From Phytoseiulus persimilis (Eukaryota; Arthropoda; Arachnida; Mesostigmata; Phytoseiidae), in assembly GCA_037576195.1 (NCBI GenBank), contig CM075101.1:37572001-37636000 (forward strand): DNA of 64,000 nt, in the 5' to 3' direction. The notes below the pieces were generated by a model. It searched no databases. It was not told the DNA's origin and saw only the letters and a program-made list of their open reading frames with translations. The position numbers were made by a program, and so were the translations under genes. Positions 21,201-32,301 of this stretch are shown here, in pieces (positions within the stretch are counted from its first letter, which is position 1; each line of letters opens with the position of its first letter).

Positions 21201-24200
21201 TCCGCCGGCGATGGGATGAACAGATCACGTAAACAGCCCATTTAGGGATGGAGGCGGCCGACGCTAACAGCAACTCGCTTCAGGTGGAAGCGATTCTCGG
21301 CCAACGAGAATATATGCTAAGTGGGTCTTCTAAAAAGAGAGAACTCGAAGAGGACGTTCGTAATCTTGAGAGCTGGCACCGCAGCCAAGGCAAGCCGTTT
21401 CTCGAGAAGAGGACTCTGGGCAAGTTTGGGGAGACCGACCTCCTGCTCGAGGAACACTCGAGGAAATTGGCCGACGTGAAGAACCGTCGGCAGGTAAGTC
21501 TCCGCTGGCTATCGGGCTCTGTGAGTCGAGCAGTGTTAGAAGGAGTCACGTGTCCGCCGGCTCACTGTGCTGCGATTCACTGCCAGCAGGCCACCGTGAA
21601 ACTGCTGAAGGCTACTGACGAAACTTCCAAGGGAGGCTTTGCCGGCTCCGACGTGCAGCAAACGCGCGTATCTCGTTCTCAACGACATCACTGAGCTCGA
21701 AGAAGCGCTCAACACGAGGATCGATGCCTTACAGAAGGCCAAGGAGTTTTTCCTGAAAGCAGAAGAGGTCAGTGAAATAGGATGAACGCCTCCCGGTTTT
21801 CTTAAGGCATCGTGATTCAGCTTGCAAAAATATTCTGAAAACGACACACGTCTGCGAACAGGTACAGGCCAATCAAAATCAGACAGAAGGACGGACCAGT
21901 GGCGGAGAAGAAGTGCTACGTTTGGGACATGAGCTCATGGAACAGTTCAAAGCTGAACCGCTGGTCGTCGCTGGCATTCAAGAGACGCTCGATGCAATAC
22001 GGGGTCATGAGGTGGCGGAAACCGGAACTACACAAGCTACTGTTTCGACTTCGTCAACGGAGTCCGACCTGTACGAAGAAATAACGCCACTTCCAAGCCA
22101 AGAACTCGAAATCAGTAGCGAAACTCAGGGAAAGCTAGAAACGTGCGACAAGCAGTTATCGCAGGAAGCTGAAAGTGCCGCGCCAAATACTTCCGAATCG
22201 ATTAGGGCTCCACTGGCGACTCTGGAAGACTGCCTCGAAGAGGTTTGTTACGAATGTTAGATTATTATATCATTCATATTATGTGAGCGGGATCTTTTAT
22301 TTAGGGTAAGAGCCAGAGTTGATGAGCTCCTCGATTTATTGTATTACCCAGGAGCTCTTCTCTCGGACAGCAGCTTGGGACGTTGTCCCGCGACCGATTC
22401 CAAGGGTTTTGAATGGGTCTCCAGGGCTCTGCGCGAACGATTCCTAGCACTTCACTGAAATCAATGCTCCCGACATTCCGGTTATCTTGCCAACCTCTGT
22501 CTGTAACGTTTCTTAGCTGATTCGGGGACACAGCCGCCGGCACGGGTTCCACGTGCAGGCCGCAGTTCGCCCTCTCCTGCTCTTGAGTGTCTGAATGTAT
22601 GTCTTTGGTGTGAGGCAATGATGGAACGAATGCAAGCGTCTCCAGACCCGTCTCAGCGTGTCCATTATTCCCTGCGGATCGTGCAGCGCTGCCAACTTCA
22701 AGCGTCCCATTTTCCCGCCTCTTATTCAACTCTATGTCGTATTAATCCTACGAGAACAGCCATGTGCAGCTGCTCAACTGTTGCGCCTCATACGCTGTCG
22801 TTTTCTCGATTATTCCATCCCACCTAAAGTCTTGAGTTAAGATTCGAGTCTGAGCGTTGCGTTGGGGGCCATTCCAATTCTCGTAACCTTGATTCTCGAC
22901 AGTTTTCTGACATTCCAGAATGATGAATACGGGTCGACGTCGTCGAGCACCAAGAATGCACAAACATGCAGAGTGCTGAAAGCCAGGGAAATAAAAAGTG
23001 AAAGCTACCATCGTGAGATCAAAACTCACATGAAGGTCAGGAGCGTCTTATATCATATTCTCTTCAACTTGAGGGGAGCTTGCTGTCTCTCCTTTGGCTT
23101 CGAAGTAATAGAATGACGCAACGTTTCCTCAGGTCACGAAGCAAGTTACGCAAGTGGGTACAATCGTCACCGATAGCCAAAGGAAAACCATACGAGAAAC
23201 GAACGACGAGGTACGATTGATCCCGAGCTCTAGACCAAGAAGAGAACGGCTCCTCCACCTACGCCGCTGCTTTCATACATTGCGTTCTTTAACACATACT
23301 CGCTCCAAATGCCAACAGGAAATTACAGAAAGAAGTTTGAGCTTGCAGAGGAGCCCGTCGTTCATGAACTTCTCTTCGAAAATCGAGTCGTTGTCGAGGT
23401 GGCTCCATGAGGTAGGCCGTAGCTACAAGGATATCCGTGCGACTCAGACATGAGAACGATTCCTTTGAACTCGCGAAAAAATTGGTTCCAAATCTCGCAT
23501 GTTCCATCCAGGTCCTTGAGCAGTTTCTCGCAGACAATACGGAACTGAGTGCGGATCTCAACCTAGCCACGAAGTTCTATCAGGAGCATAACAAAATGCA
23601 AAGCGACATCAAAGTAAGTACACGGATAGCATCTGGAACAAGACGCACGGCATGAGACGAGCTTCGGAGGCGATCTACTAACTGAGCTGAATCCCATGAA
23701 GATGAAGGAAATGGATGCTATGGCGGCTTTCTCAACTCTGCCAGCAGTGCTCTCCATTGGGGGTGAGTCTGATGTTTAAGTATAAGTTTCGGAGAACGTC
23801 CGGTGGTGAATAAAGTATCGAAAACATATCCTCCCCATTGTTGAACGGCAGGAAACGACGCCTCCGATGCCCAGAAGAGAGGCCAGCAGTTGCGGGACGA
23901 CTGGGAAAGAGTCGGGAACATGCTAGAGCTGAGGGCGCGACTTGCGCAACGTTTCGTCAACTTCCTGAAACTTTCCGATCAGGTAGGCTGGCACCAGCAC
24001 ACTCCAATCATTCGAGCAGCTCAGCTCCGGCACTCCCTGTGATCGATCTTGGTAGAAGCCAGCTACTCAGATGTTAGGTTTCCCACTCAAACGACCAACA
24101 TTCCTCGCAGCTGTCTTCGGATATGACGGAGGTTGAAGAAACCGTTGGTCGCCCCAAGCATGATTTTTCGGAAAGCGAACAGCGAGAACTTCTCCAGAGC

Positions 24201-27200
24201 TGGATGAACGCACAACAGGCCATCGTTCAATTCAATCATCAAGCGAAGATTATTCAAGATGACGCAAGAAAGGTTCTTGTCTTTTTTCTGCACGGAATCA
24301 CCAGCCAATCGTCTGTTTGGCGCGAGATTCTAATTTTCTTCTCCTGTCGCAGACGAAAGATCCCTTCCTGAATATTCCGAAACTCATCGAATCCGTCCAG
24401 GGCGTCCAAGCTACCCTGACAACTCGCAAGGATGTCCTGGAGAAAACATTTGAGATTTGGGAGGACCGGAAGGATGCACCCACAACGCCCAGGAGCTCGC
24501 AGGTAGGGTTTCGGCCGCAAATGAGTTGAATTTCTATTTTTCCATAGCTAATGCATTCAGCTAATACGACCCCAACCCCCGTGTTTCCCGACGGGATTCG
24601 ACTCTGATTTCTTTCGATTGCGAAGACGGATCAACTCATGCGTGAAGCCCAGCGCATCAAAGAATCTGCCCTGAAACTGGAGAAAGAGCTTTTCCCAACG
24701 ATACCACGCGAGCTGAACCGCACTGAGAGCATACGACGTTATTTGAACAGACACATTGATACTCTGATGCCCTTGGTCAAGGTTAGTAGGGGAGGGCTCA
24801 TTTGACAACGTTCGACCTCTACCATAACTGATTTTCTTCGCGATGGTTTGTATGGAGAATCGATCTCATCTGAGTTCACTGGAATACGTTGCGCTGTGCT
24901 GCGTTCCGTTGAGGTGTATGGGAAGGAGAACTGGGTTCTTGGGGAGCACTGAGGGAGTCAGGAAGAGCCATTGATAGAGAGCTCCTTACATTGCAGACTG
25001 TCCAATCAGAATTGGAGGTCAGGATCAGATCGATGGAACATTTGGCGGCGAAGGAAACAGATGAGCCTGAAAAAAGAGAGCTCTCCAAGATCAAAGACCT
25101 CCTCAATGAATCTTTCAACTGGCTATTGAGCAAAATTGGAGATTATGAGGTCATTGTGGACAAACTAGTCAGGTTTCTGGACGATGTCAGCGAGGGTAAT
25201 CCCGTTCACTCTCCAAATCTCACTCTAAGTAAACACAATATCTCTCCTGAATCCCTCCACGAAGTCCCGCCACCAGAACCCAGATTTTCCAATGATCCTT
25301 AATCTCAGATTGAGAAGCTTGAGGACTCCATTGATAAGTTGGGGAAAAACTGTCATCGAGAAGGACTACAGCCAACACAATGCGCTCAACTTCTGGAAGA
25401 AGCTCAAGCAAGGGGGACCGAATGTTTCCTGGCGGTGACACAGCGTTCGCAGGAGCTGGTCCTGCTTGTCGACCAGCTGGTAAGAGGAAGGACGGAATCA
25501 ACATCTGGTTTTATGTGTGACGGGGAAATGAGAAAAATCTTGAAACCAGAGCGCTCCTCCAGGAGCCTGCCGGGGCTGCAAGCAGAGACAAGGAGAAAAT
25601 CTCTCGACTAGTTGAAACCAGTCGTCAACATTTCGAGAGTACGATATCCCAGCAGAAAGTCAACGTGGCGGAAACTAAACGACTTGTCGAGTTCAAGTCG
25701 AACATCCAGGTGAGAAATCCATCACAGAGTCTTGCCACGTGAACTTGAATCCTGAAGGTGTTCAGGACATACCACACGCAATTCGCAGAGCACTATAAGA
25801 TAATTTCCAAATCTCGAGCCAGATTCTCAACCACCAAATCGACAAACTCAGTGAGGATCTCTGCGCTCTCCGATTGGCATTCGGAGAGAACCTGACCGCT
25901 GCGAAAGCCGCACAAGTTTCATTCGATCAATTCGATGGCACCGTTCACGTATACCTCTAGTTGCGGCTAATTGCGGCCAATCATTCATCACACGGAATAA
26001 TATGACCGGAAATCCCATTCGACTTCCAGCGTAGTCAAATCGACGTCACGAGGAATGAATCCTTCTTTTTCGATCATCCACAGTCCCTTGAACAACAAAT
26101 CAACGAATTCCTGGGCCTCTCGCAAAAACTCACCTCTGATCGAAGGTTGGATACCAGACAAGCGAAGAGCGAAGTTCAGAGCCTGCAGTTCAAGTGGAAT
26201 GCTTTCACAAGACTTGTAGAGGATAATCGGCGACTCATAAATATTGCTGTGCAATATTTCACCGTGCTCGATGAGGTACGTTACCGCGGCCAGTCGAGCT
26301 GGGATGCCCGTCGACTGGGCAACGGCGACAACCGGGCCACAGGGCCAACATGGATTCTGACCAAACCTCTGTGGATCTACGCGCACAGCTTCAAATGCGC
26401 TGGCTGCCGCTCCGCTCGCTCGCCAAAGCCCTAACTCAATCTCCCCGACCTGGTTGACGCGTTCCGTCAAGCGAAACTGGATCCAGGGAATTCACTCAGG
26501 ATCCGCGATTCCAATTCCAGACGGAGAGATGGTACCGTGAAACGAATGATTATCTCGTCAGAGTTAATCAGCTATGCAGCACCGCGCAGAGAGCAGACAA
26601 AGAAGTCATTCTGAATGATGTTCAGAGCAGAATACACACGTCGCAACTCGATCAAGAGGACAGGCTCAAGAAGTGAGTTGACTTCAACCACGCGTGACAA
26701 CTGAACTCGAGTCCCGAAGTGGCTCACTCACTCTTGTAAAGGAGGATCTTCCCGCCTGGCATCGAGATAAACGATGGGAGCAATATTCCAGACTGATCGA
26801 TTTGGCTCAACAACTCTATCAGGGCCGAGTTCCGGCAAACGCTCAACGGGTCATCCAGGAGACGCATACCGTACTCGAAACTCTGCAGTTGCTCGTCGGC
26901 CAGCTCCGGAAGCAATCGATGCAGGCTTCGCTGATGCACTTTCAGAACGGACCCTTCTCTCAGAGTCAGACGAAAATCCAGAAGTCCTCGATAAGCAGTG
27001 TTGATCGGAAACACACATCCGGGGGCTATTCAGAGCATCCCTCGATCGAGGTTCGACGGATACACGCGGTCCAATCATACAAAATCGAAAGCTATTCAAA
27101 CCTTCAAAGTTCCTTGAGTTTCGGAACTTGTCCACTGCTGGTTGAGAACCGATCGACGATCGAGTCCAGGTGAAAAGAAGTCGGTCATAGTGATTCAGTC

Positions 27201-27835
27201 GCACGCCATCAGCAGATGCGTAACTTAGTCTCTTGAGCTTCGAAGTCCCTTACCCGATTCGTAATCACAGGGAATCATCCAAGAATCGCTGCAGTGGTCC
27301 TTCGAAAGCCCTCTCGACGGTGAGCAGAATGGCTCCGGGCAGTACATCGTCATATCCCATTTTCGTAGTCCCTCTCGATGATGTCGAAACGCCGGAGCTC
27401 CGACGATTGACGTTGCGCTGTGTGGTCCAGGCTTTCCCATCGCCCAAGGTCAGTAGTTTCTATTCGAACTATTCGAACAAAACACAGACTCATCTCTAGT
27501 CAGCTGTTATTATTAGTTGATATTGCAGATCTCTTGGTACAAGGACGGAATGATGATTCGACCCAGCAATTATATAATTACCACCCATAATGAGGAAAAC
27601 GGTACGACAAACGAGAAGGATATGGCGGGGAGAAGGCTTCTCATTCCACAACGATAACGTGTCCGTACATCACCACAAGATTGTTCTTTCAGGAGAATGT
27701 GTGCTGAGTCTTCAGGAGGCATTCGTCGCAGACTCTGGATTATACTCATGCAAGGCTGTGAACTCGTCAGGTCTCGCCGAAACCAAAGCTAGCGTAGTGG
27801 TGAGGGGGGAACGATTCAGGATTCGGATTTATTGA
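18238..27835 (+). CDS. CCDC141: CCDC141-like spectrin-repeat and Ig-domain protein
   Basis: About 27 exons give roughly 1,470 residues (human CCDC141 about 1,530). Main exons: 18238-18324, 20153-20350, 20429-20515, 20608-20746, 20868-21046, 21284-21493, 21590-21767, 21862-22242, 22919-23035, 23133-23210, 23319-23411, 23512-23613, 23702-23762, 23852-23982, 24111-24272, 24353-24502, 24626-24781, 24997-25185, 25309-25479, 25533-25709, 25823-25948, 26030-26275, about 26521-26672, 26720-27169, 27271-27448, 27529-27601 and 27693-27835. Phases join throughout except exon 7, which is 178 bases and breaks frame near 21650-21672. The N-terminus TTTVSTIAIRSGGTKLVLAL and the block VYMAMAENLGLAWKDL match CCDC141. 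The middle is spectrin-like coiled coil; an Ig domain closes it (SWYKDG, DSGLYSC). Human CCDC141 is linked to centrosome and neuronal-migration functions. A last GT donor at 27801 could extend the end; exon 18, 20 and 23 edges are my best choice. Confidence 0.8.
18325..20152 (+). other. Large first intron of the CCDC141-like gene
   Basis: The 1.8-kb intron runs from GTGAGT at 18325 to ...aattttcag at 20152. Long open frames run through it but have no domain or conservation support. No repeat was recognised inside it. Confidence 0.6.
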
Positions 27836-28744
27836 TTCTACGTCGAGCAATGTGATTGGAGTCGATTGGGTGGCTCGGTGCTGAAGACTAGCGCGCAGCT
27901 TTGTGAACGAGCAGCCAATAAAGCTGTCGACTTCGCGTGGAAGGACGCTCTCTTCCCTCATTCGCCCTCCATATGATTAAATCTATCTGACTACTCTCTC
28001 TGACTGGTGATCGAATCCCCGATGTTCATGCACGACACCTTGATGGCACGATCAGGCATCATTCGGGCCGGCCTGAATGCACTGAATGGGGATCCAAGCT
28101 ACTTAATGCGCATAATTCTCGACTTTGGATCGACCTTGTCTACAAGGTCTCGAGTCTTGACTCCCGGATGCCTGTGTCCCTGCGTTCGACCTTGGCGACG
28201 AGAACTGACGATAAGTTGGAATCGCTGTCTAGAGCAGCTCCATCAACTCCATTCCCTCAACTGGGTTTGTACTAGACATGTGCTTCACCGCTCAGTGGAA
28301 TAGTGCTGAGTCCCGCTACCTGACGTAGACAGATCCGATGCAAATCCGATGAAGACCTCCGTAATGAAGGCCGCTGCGGATGCCTCGGACCTACCTGAAG
28401 CCCTCAGCATAACTGTTGCTCGGCGGGCAGCACAGAAGAAGCATCAGACATGGATGGACTCTCGTTTATTCACGCTCATTCTGAGAACTATGCATCATTT
28501 TCCGAAGTCCGGAGAGTGGTTTTCCGTACGGAGAGACCCTTCTGAGGGATTCCGCACTGACTCGGTCCCGATTCCGCTGATCCGGATTTCCTATTCTGAA
28601 ACATCCGCACCAGACTGGACAAGTGTAGGAAGAACGTGACCCAGAGACGTCTCCCAGAATCTCGTGGCGACAGAATTGTGCGCAGATATCTTGCCAGATT
28701 CCGTCCTACTTCGAGGGAGGCGCGATACATACTGACTGCAGCAA
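27836..28744. other. Intergenic stretch downstream of the CCDC141-like gene
   Basis: AATAAA at 27917-27922 is a likely poly(A) signal for the upstream gene. The rest holds no gene I recognise. Confidence 0.45.
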
Positions 28745-29182
28745 ATCAATTTACAACCGACGGGTTTGTCGCGCAGCACGGCTCTTCGCCCTAATGGCCT
28801 GACGCTCTCTTCATGGGGGGCGGGGAAGTCCCTCGTTTGGGATGCGACGGTTTGAGACACCCTGGCCCCGTCTCATCTGGCAGGTTCCGCCCGTTCCGCG
28901 GGTACGGTGGCTAGCTTGGCCGAGAAGAACAAGTTCTCGAAGTATCGGGAGCTAGAAAGCCGATACATCGTTCAGCCGGTCGTGATCGAAACTCTGGGAG
29001 TCATTGGACAGTCGACGGACGCTTTCCTCCGCTATCTTGGGAGGCGCATTGAGATTGCATCGGGGGATAGAAGAGCAGGAGGTTTCTTGCTGCAATGGGT
29101 GTCGTTGGAGGTTCAGCGTGGTAACGGCGCGGTGGTGGCTGGATCGCTGCCATCGGCGGAAGTGCTCGCCGGAATCGGCTAG
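28745..29182 (+). pseudogene. 3' end of a non-LTR retrotransposon reverse-transcriptase ORF
   Basis: One frame reads through 146 codons with a single TGA at 28853-28855. It shows the C-terminal signature seen downstream of the reverse transcriptase in many animal LINE-type elements: [56 protein letters not shown] and VSLEVQRGNGAVVAGSLP. The palm-domain part is absent upstream, so this is a truncated copy, as usual for these elements, and the TGA shows it is dead. The exact clade cannot be set from this tail. Confidence 0.72.
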
Positions 29183-31437
29183 AGAGTCTTTTAGATGTAC
29201 ACACTCGTTATAGACCGCATGCAAAAAATAAAAAATGTAGTCGAGTATTCTACATTGATCATATACAACCTGTTTGCGATTCGGAGTAAGAAATTCGATC
29301 TGAACAGTGTCTCCGAGCACGATCCGAACGGAGAAGTCGTCGCAGGAATTCGGTGCCGCGGGAGAAGATCTTGAAAATAGTACGATCCGTAGAGAGACGT
29401 CGCTCCTGCCACGGAGAACGAGCCGTATCAGCTGAATCGGTGTGATATCTTTGATCAGGGTCTCTCCTTTCGGAAAATCACTTTCCGGACCATGGGACCT
29501 GGAACAAAGATTCATCGGACTCCGGTCTGAAAATTAAAATTCCGGACCGGTCGGTATGCGGCAGATGGAGGATTTCCGGCTCACGGTGACCACCCTGTAA
29601 TTAGATTTCGGAACCAACGGTCTTCTCTGGAAGCTTCTCACGATTGCGACGCTCGGAGCACTTGCACGTCGTGTCAACTCCGACGTCAGTGCCCATAAGG
29701 AGCCTCTCATGAATATTCAGTTGCTGCGTATGTAACCACGTGTGTTGTAGAGGAACCAGCCCAGTGTGTGACCTCGAATCAATGGTCGTCTCAGAGTTTT
29801 CAAATGGCGAAAGAGTAGTTATTCCGAGCTCATTCGAGCCTTTGAAGCCGATGTGTTCGTGCCCGATGGAGCCATCATTCTCTGTGCGCTCTGCTCGAAG
29901 CCGTTTCCTCAAGCAAGGATCGAGCCGCAGTGGCGTGGTGAGCCTCCATGATGCCCACGGCGGATTTAATTCCCCTCTCCTTTTTGTGAAGGTCGGAAAG
30001 AGGGATGCGTTTGACCCGCTCCCTGATTGAATTCTTGGATGACCTCAAATACTCGAAAATGATTATCTGAAATGGAGATTTTGGGAGGAATGAAGACAAC
30101 TGGCGCGAGCAAGTCAAAATGTGAGCAGCTGGATTCTTATATCAGCAACTCGATCACCCATTCTTGGAGGGTAATTTTCCTCGCCTCAGTAGCTGCGAGC
30201 TCTCCATTGGACTCCTCGAAGCTCAGCCTCGTCGCCATTGATTCCTCGATAGGGAGGATGGCGAGGTTTGTAAAAAATAGATACTGGTTCGTCGAAAAGG
30301 AGAACATCAGGGCAACGATCGGGCTTTCCTCCTACTCCAAGAATTTCTGGAAGAAATCTACCAGGAAATAGTCCAGTTTCCCTATGTACCAGGCATGGAC
30401 AGGCATTCTGATGACCCGAGCGATGCGGAGCGGAGCGCCCCTCTCGCTACATTAGCGGGACGAAGATGCACAGAGAAGCCAATCAGCGTCGCTAAAAGCG
30501 AGCAACGGGACAGAAACAGCAGCCATTGGTCGCGGTTAGTGACAGCACTCCTGAAACCGATCTGATTCAGGTTCATGCGGCGCTTTCATGACCACAGATA
30601 TCCCCGGCATACACTTCAGCGTCCCGTCGTGAAGGTTTTCCGCAGGGACGTAAGCTCGATGAAAGTCGGAGGCGTCGACGCTGCGCTAGGGCTCCACGCC
30701 GCCTGCTCACGACGCCACCGTACGCAATATCCGCGAGGAGACTATCGCCTAGGATGATCAGTATCGCTATGGATGAGAAGACGGATAAATCGGGGTGACT
30801 CCTGTCCTGTGTTGTCGTGGGCGTTTTGAAAAACACCGAGAGCTATATCTCAACAAGCTGGAGGGAGCTATCTCCTGATGCGTGGCGCTTCGGAGAATTT
30901 TCGTGCCACAACTGTCGCGCATGGCATCGTGAAATCATTGAAGCTGTTGTGGAATGACCAAATCCATTAGGATCGCGTTTTTATCTCTGTTATAGATGCC
31001 GCAAGTTACATGACGAAAGTGGGTCCTCTCAAACCCTCTCATTTGAAAACACCACAAGGATATATTCCTGCATATTTCCTCTGATTTTTTGTGTATTTTG
31101 CATGCATTATTTCTTCCATTCGACACATGTTTTTCCCAGATGTCGATTTGGAGCTTGGAAGCAACTTTGAAGACTGTGACGATTTTTCCCGATCCGACAA
31201 AAGTGTTCCCCATCCGACACCCTCACGAGTCACTAACATATTTGCATGTGACTCGTGCGGGTGTCGGATTGGGGGTAACCTCGATTGCTGCGATAAGAGT
31301 TATTCACCGTTGATACCCTCTGGTTTTGCCTCACTCATTGTATAGCTGACCGCCAGCGGCCGGGGTAGGGTCGTGTCTGGTGGACTCAGATCTGGTGGGG
31401 TTTCGAGGTCGGCTCCCTCAGCACTACTTGCGCCCGT
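29183..31437. other. Intergenic stretch, nothing recognised
   Basis: No conserved exons, RNA genes or repeats were recognised between the retrotransposon tail and the second SINE copy. Open frames are short. Confidence 0.4.
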
Positions 31438-31715
31438 GACTACCCGCGTTTATAAACCAACTCCTTGGGTGCCACGCTAAGCTAGCAATCGCGGGTTCGA
31501 TCCGCGGCCGACAACAAAAATTTCTTATGTGGTGAAAAGAGGATTTAATTTGTATTAGAATTAAATCTGAACCATCTTAAGACCCAAGCCCACCTCCCGC
31601 AATGGAATTTGCGAGGCGAGAGGGAGTGTTACTGAAGCAATACCGAGAGGTGATCAGGGGACACTTCTGAGGGCTGGCTGAGAGGTTCAGCCGGAGAACA
31701 AAGACTACCCGCGTT
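31438..31715 (+). mobile_element. tRNA-derived SINE, copy 2, with 13-bp target site duplication
   Basis: The element at 31451-31702 matches 1118-1369 closely, with the same B-box GGTTCGATCC at 31494-31503. It is flanked by perfect direct repeats GACTACCCGCGTT at 31438-31450 and 31703-31715. A duplication of that length is the mark of LINE-driven reverse-transcription insertion. This copy starts inside the tRNA-like head, so it is slightly shortened at the 5' end. It lies about 590 bases upstream of the next gene's start codon. Confidence 0.85.
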
Positions 31716-32301
31716 ACCCTTGGCAGCCTAGACACCCTTTGGAACCCTCGACATCCTGGTGTGTCGCGACACACAGTTTGACGACCTCTGGCCCATATCG
31801 AATAGTTATCTTTGAGGATTCGGGCGTCCAGGGCTCAAGCCGGAGAAATAGTAGAAATCTTTCCAGATAGAATATTCTGAATCGTTGAAACGTTTGAACC
31901 ACAAGGCCTAAGCCTTGAACGAGGGGTGTTTATTTTCGAAATACATACACATGCACGTCGTGTGGGCTGTTCCCGCTTATCAACCATTTCCCATTGCCAA
32001 ATGAATTGTAAATAGAATGCCGCGCAATAGATGTCTGCGACCAGAGGACCTGGGAAATCCGCAGATTCTGTCGGCGAGAAAACTAGCGCCATGGCCGAGA
32101 AGACGCTGGACATTTCCGATCGACCGGAGGACCACATCTTCTGTCGAGACTTGGATTGTATCAACAAACTGCAAAAGGTTCGTTCCAGGGATTCCGCCTC
32201 TGACTAGACGTAGCTCTGCTCCGGATATTTGGAAGGTCAATGTCAACAACACACTCCCTCGCGGCCCCCTCCATGGATTCTACGGCTTTCAGTGTCATGA
32301 C
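31716..32301. other. Putative promoter region of the unknown gene
   Basis: Between the SINE and the ATG at 32302 there is no recognised coding exon. The frame of the gene's first exon stays open for some distance upstream, so an earlier start cannot be excluded. Confidence 0.35.
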
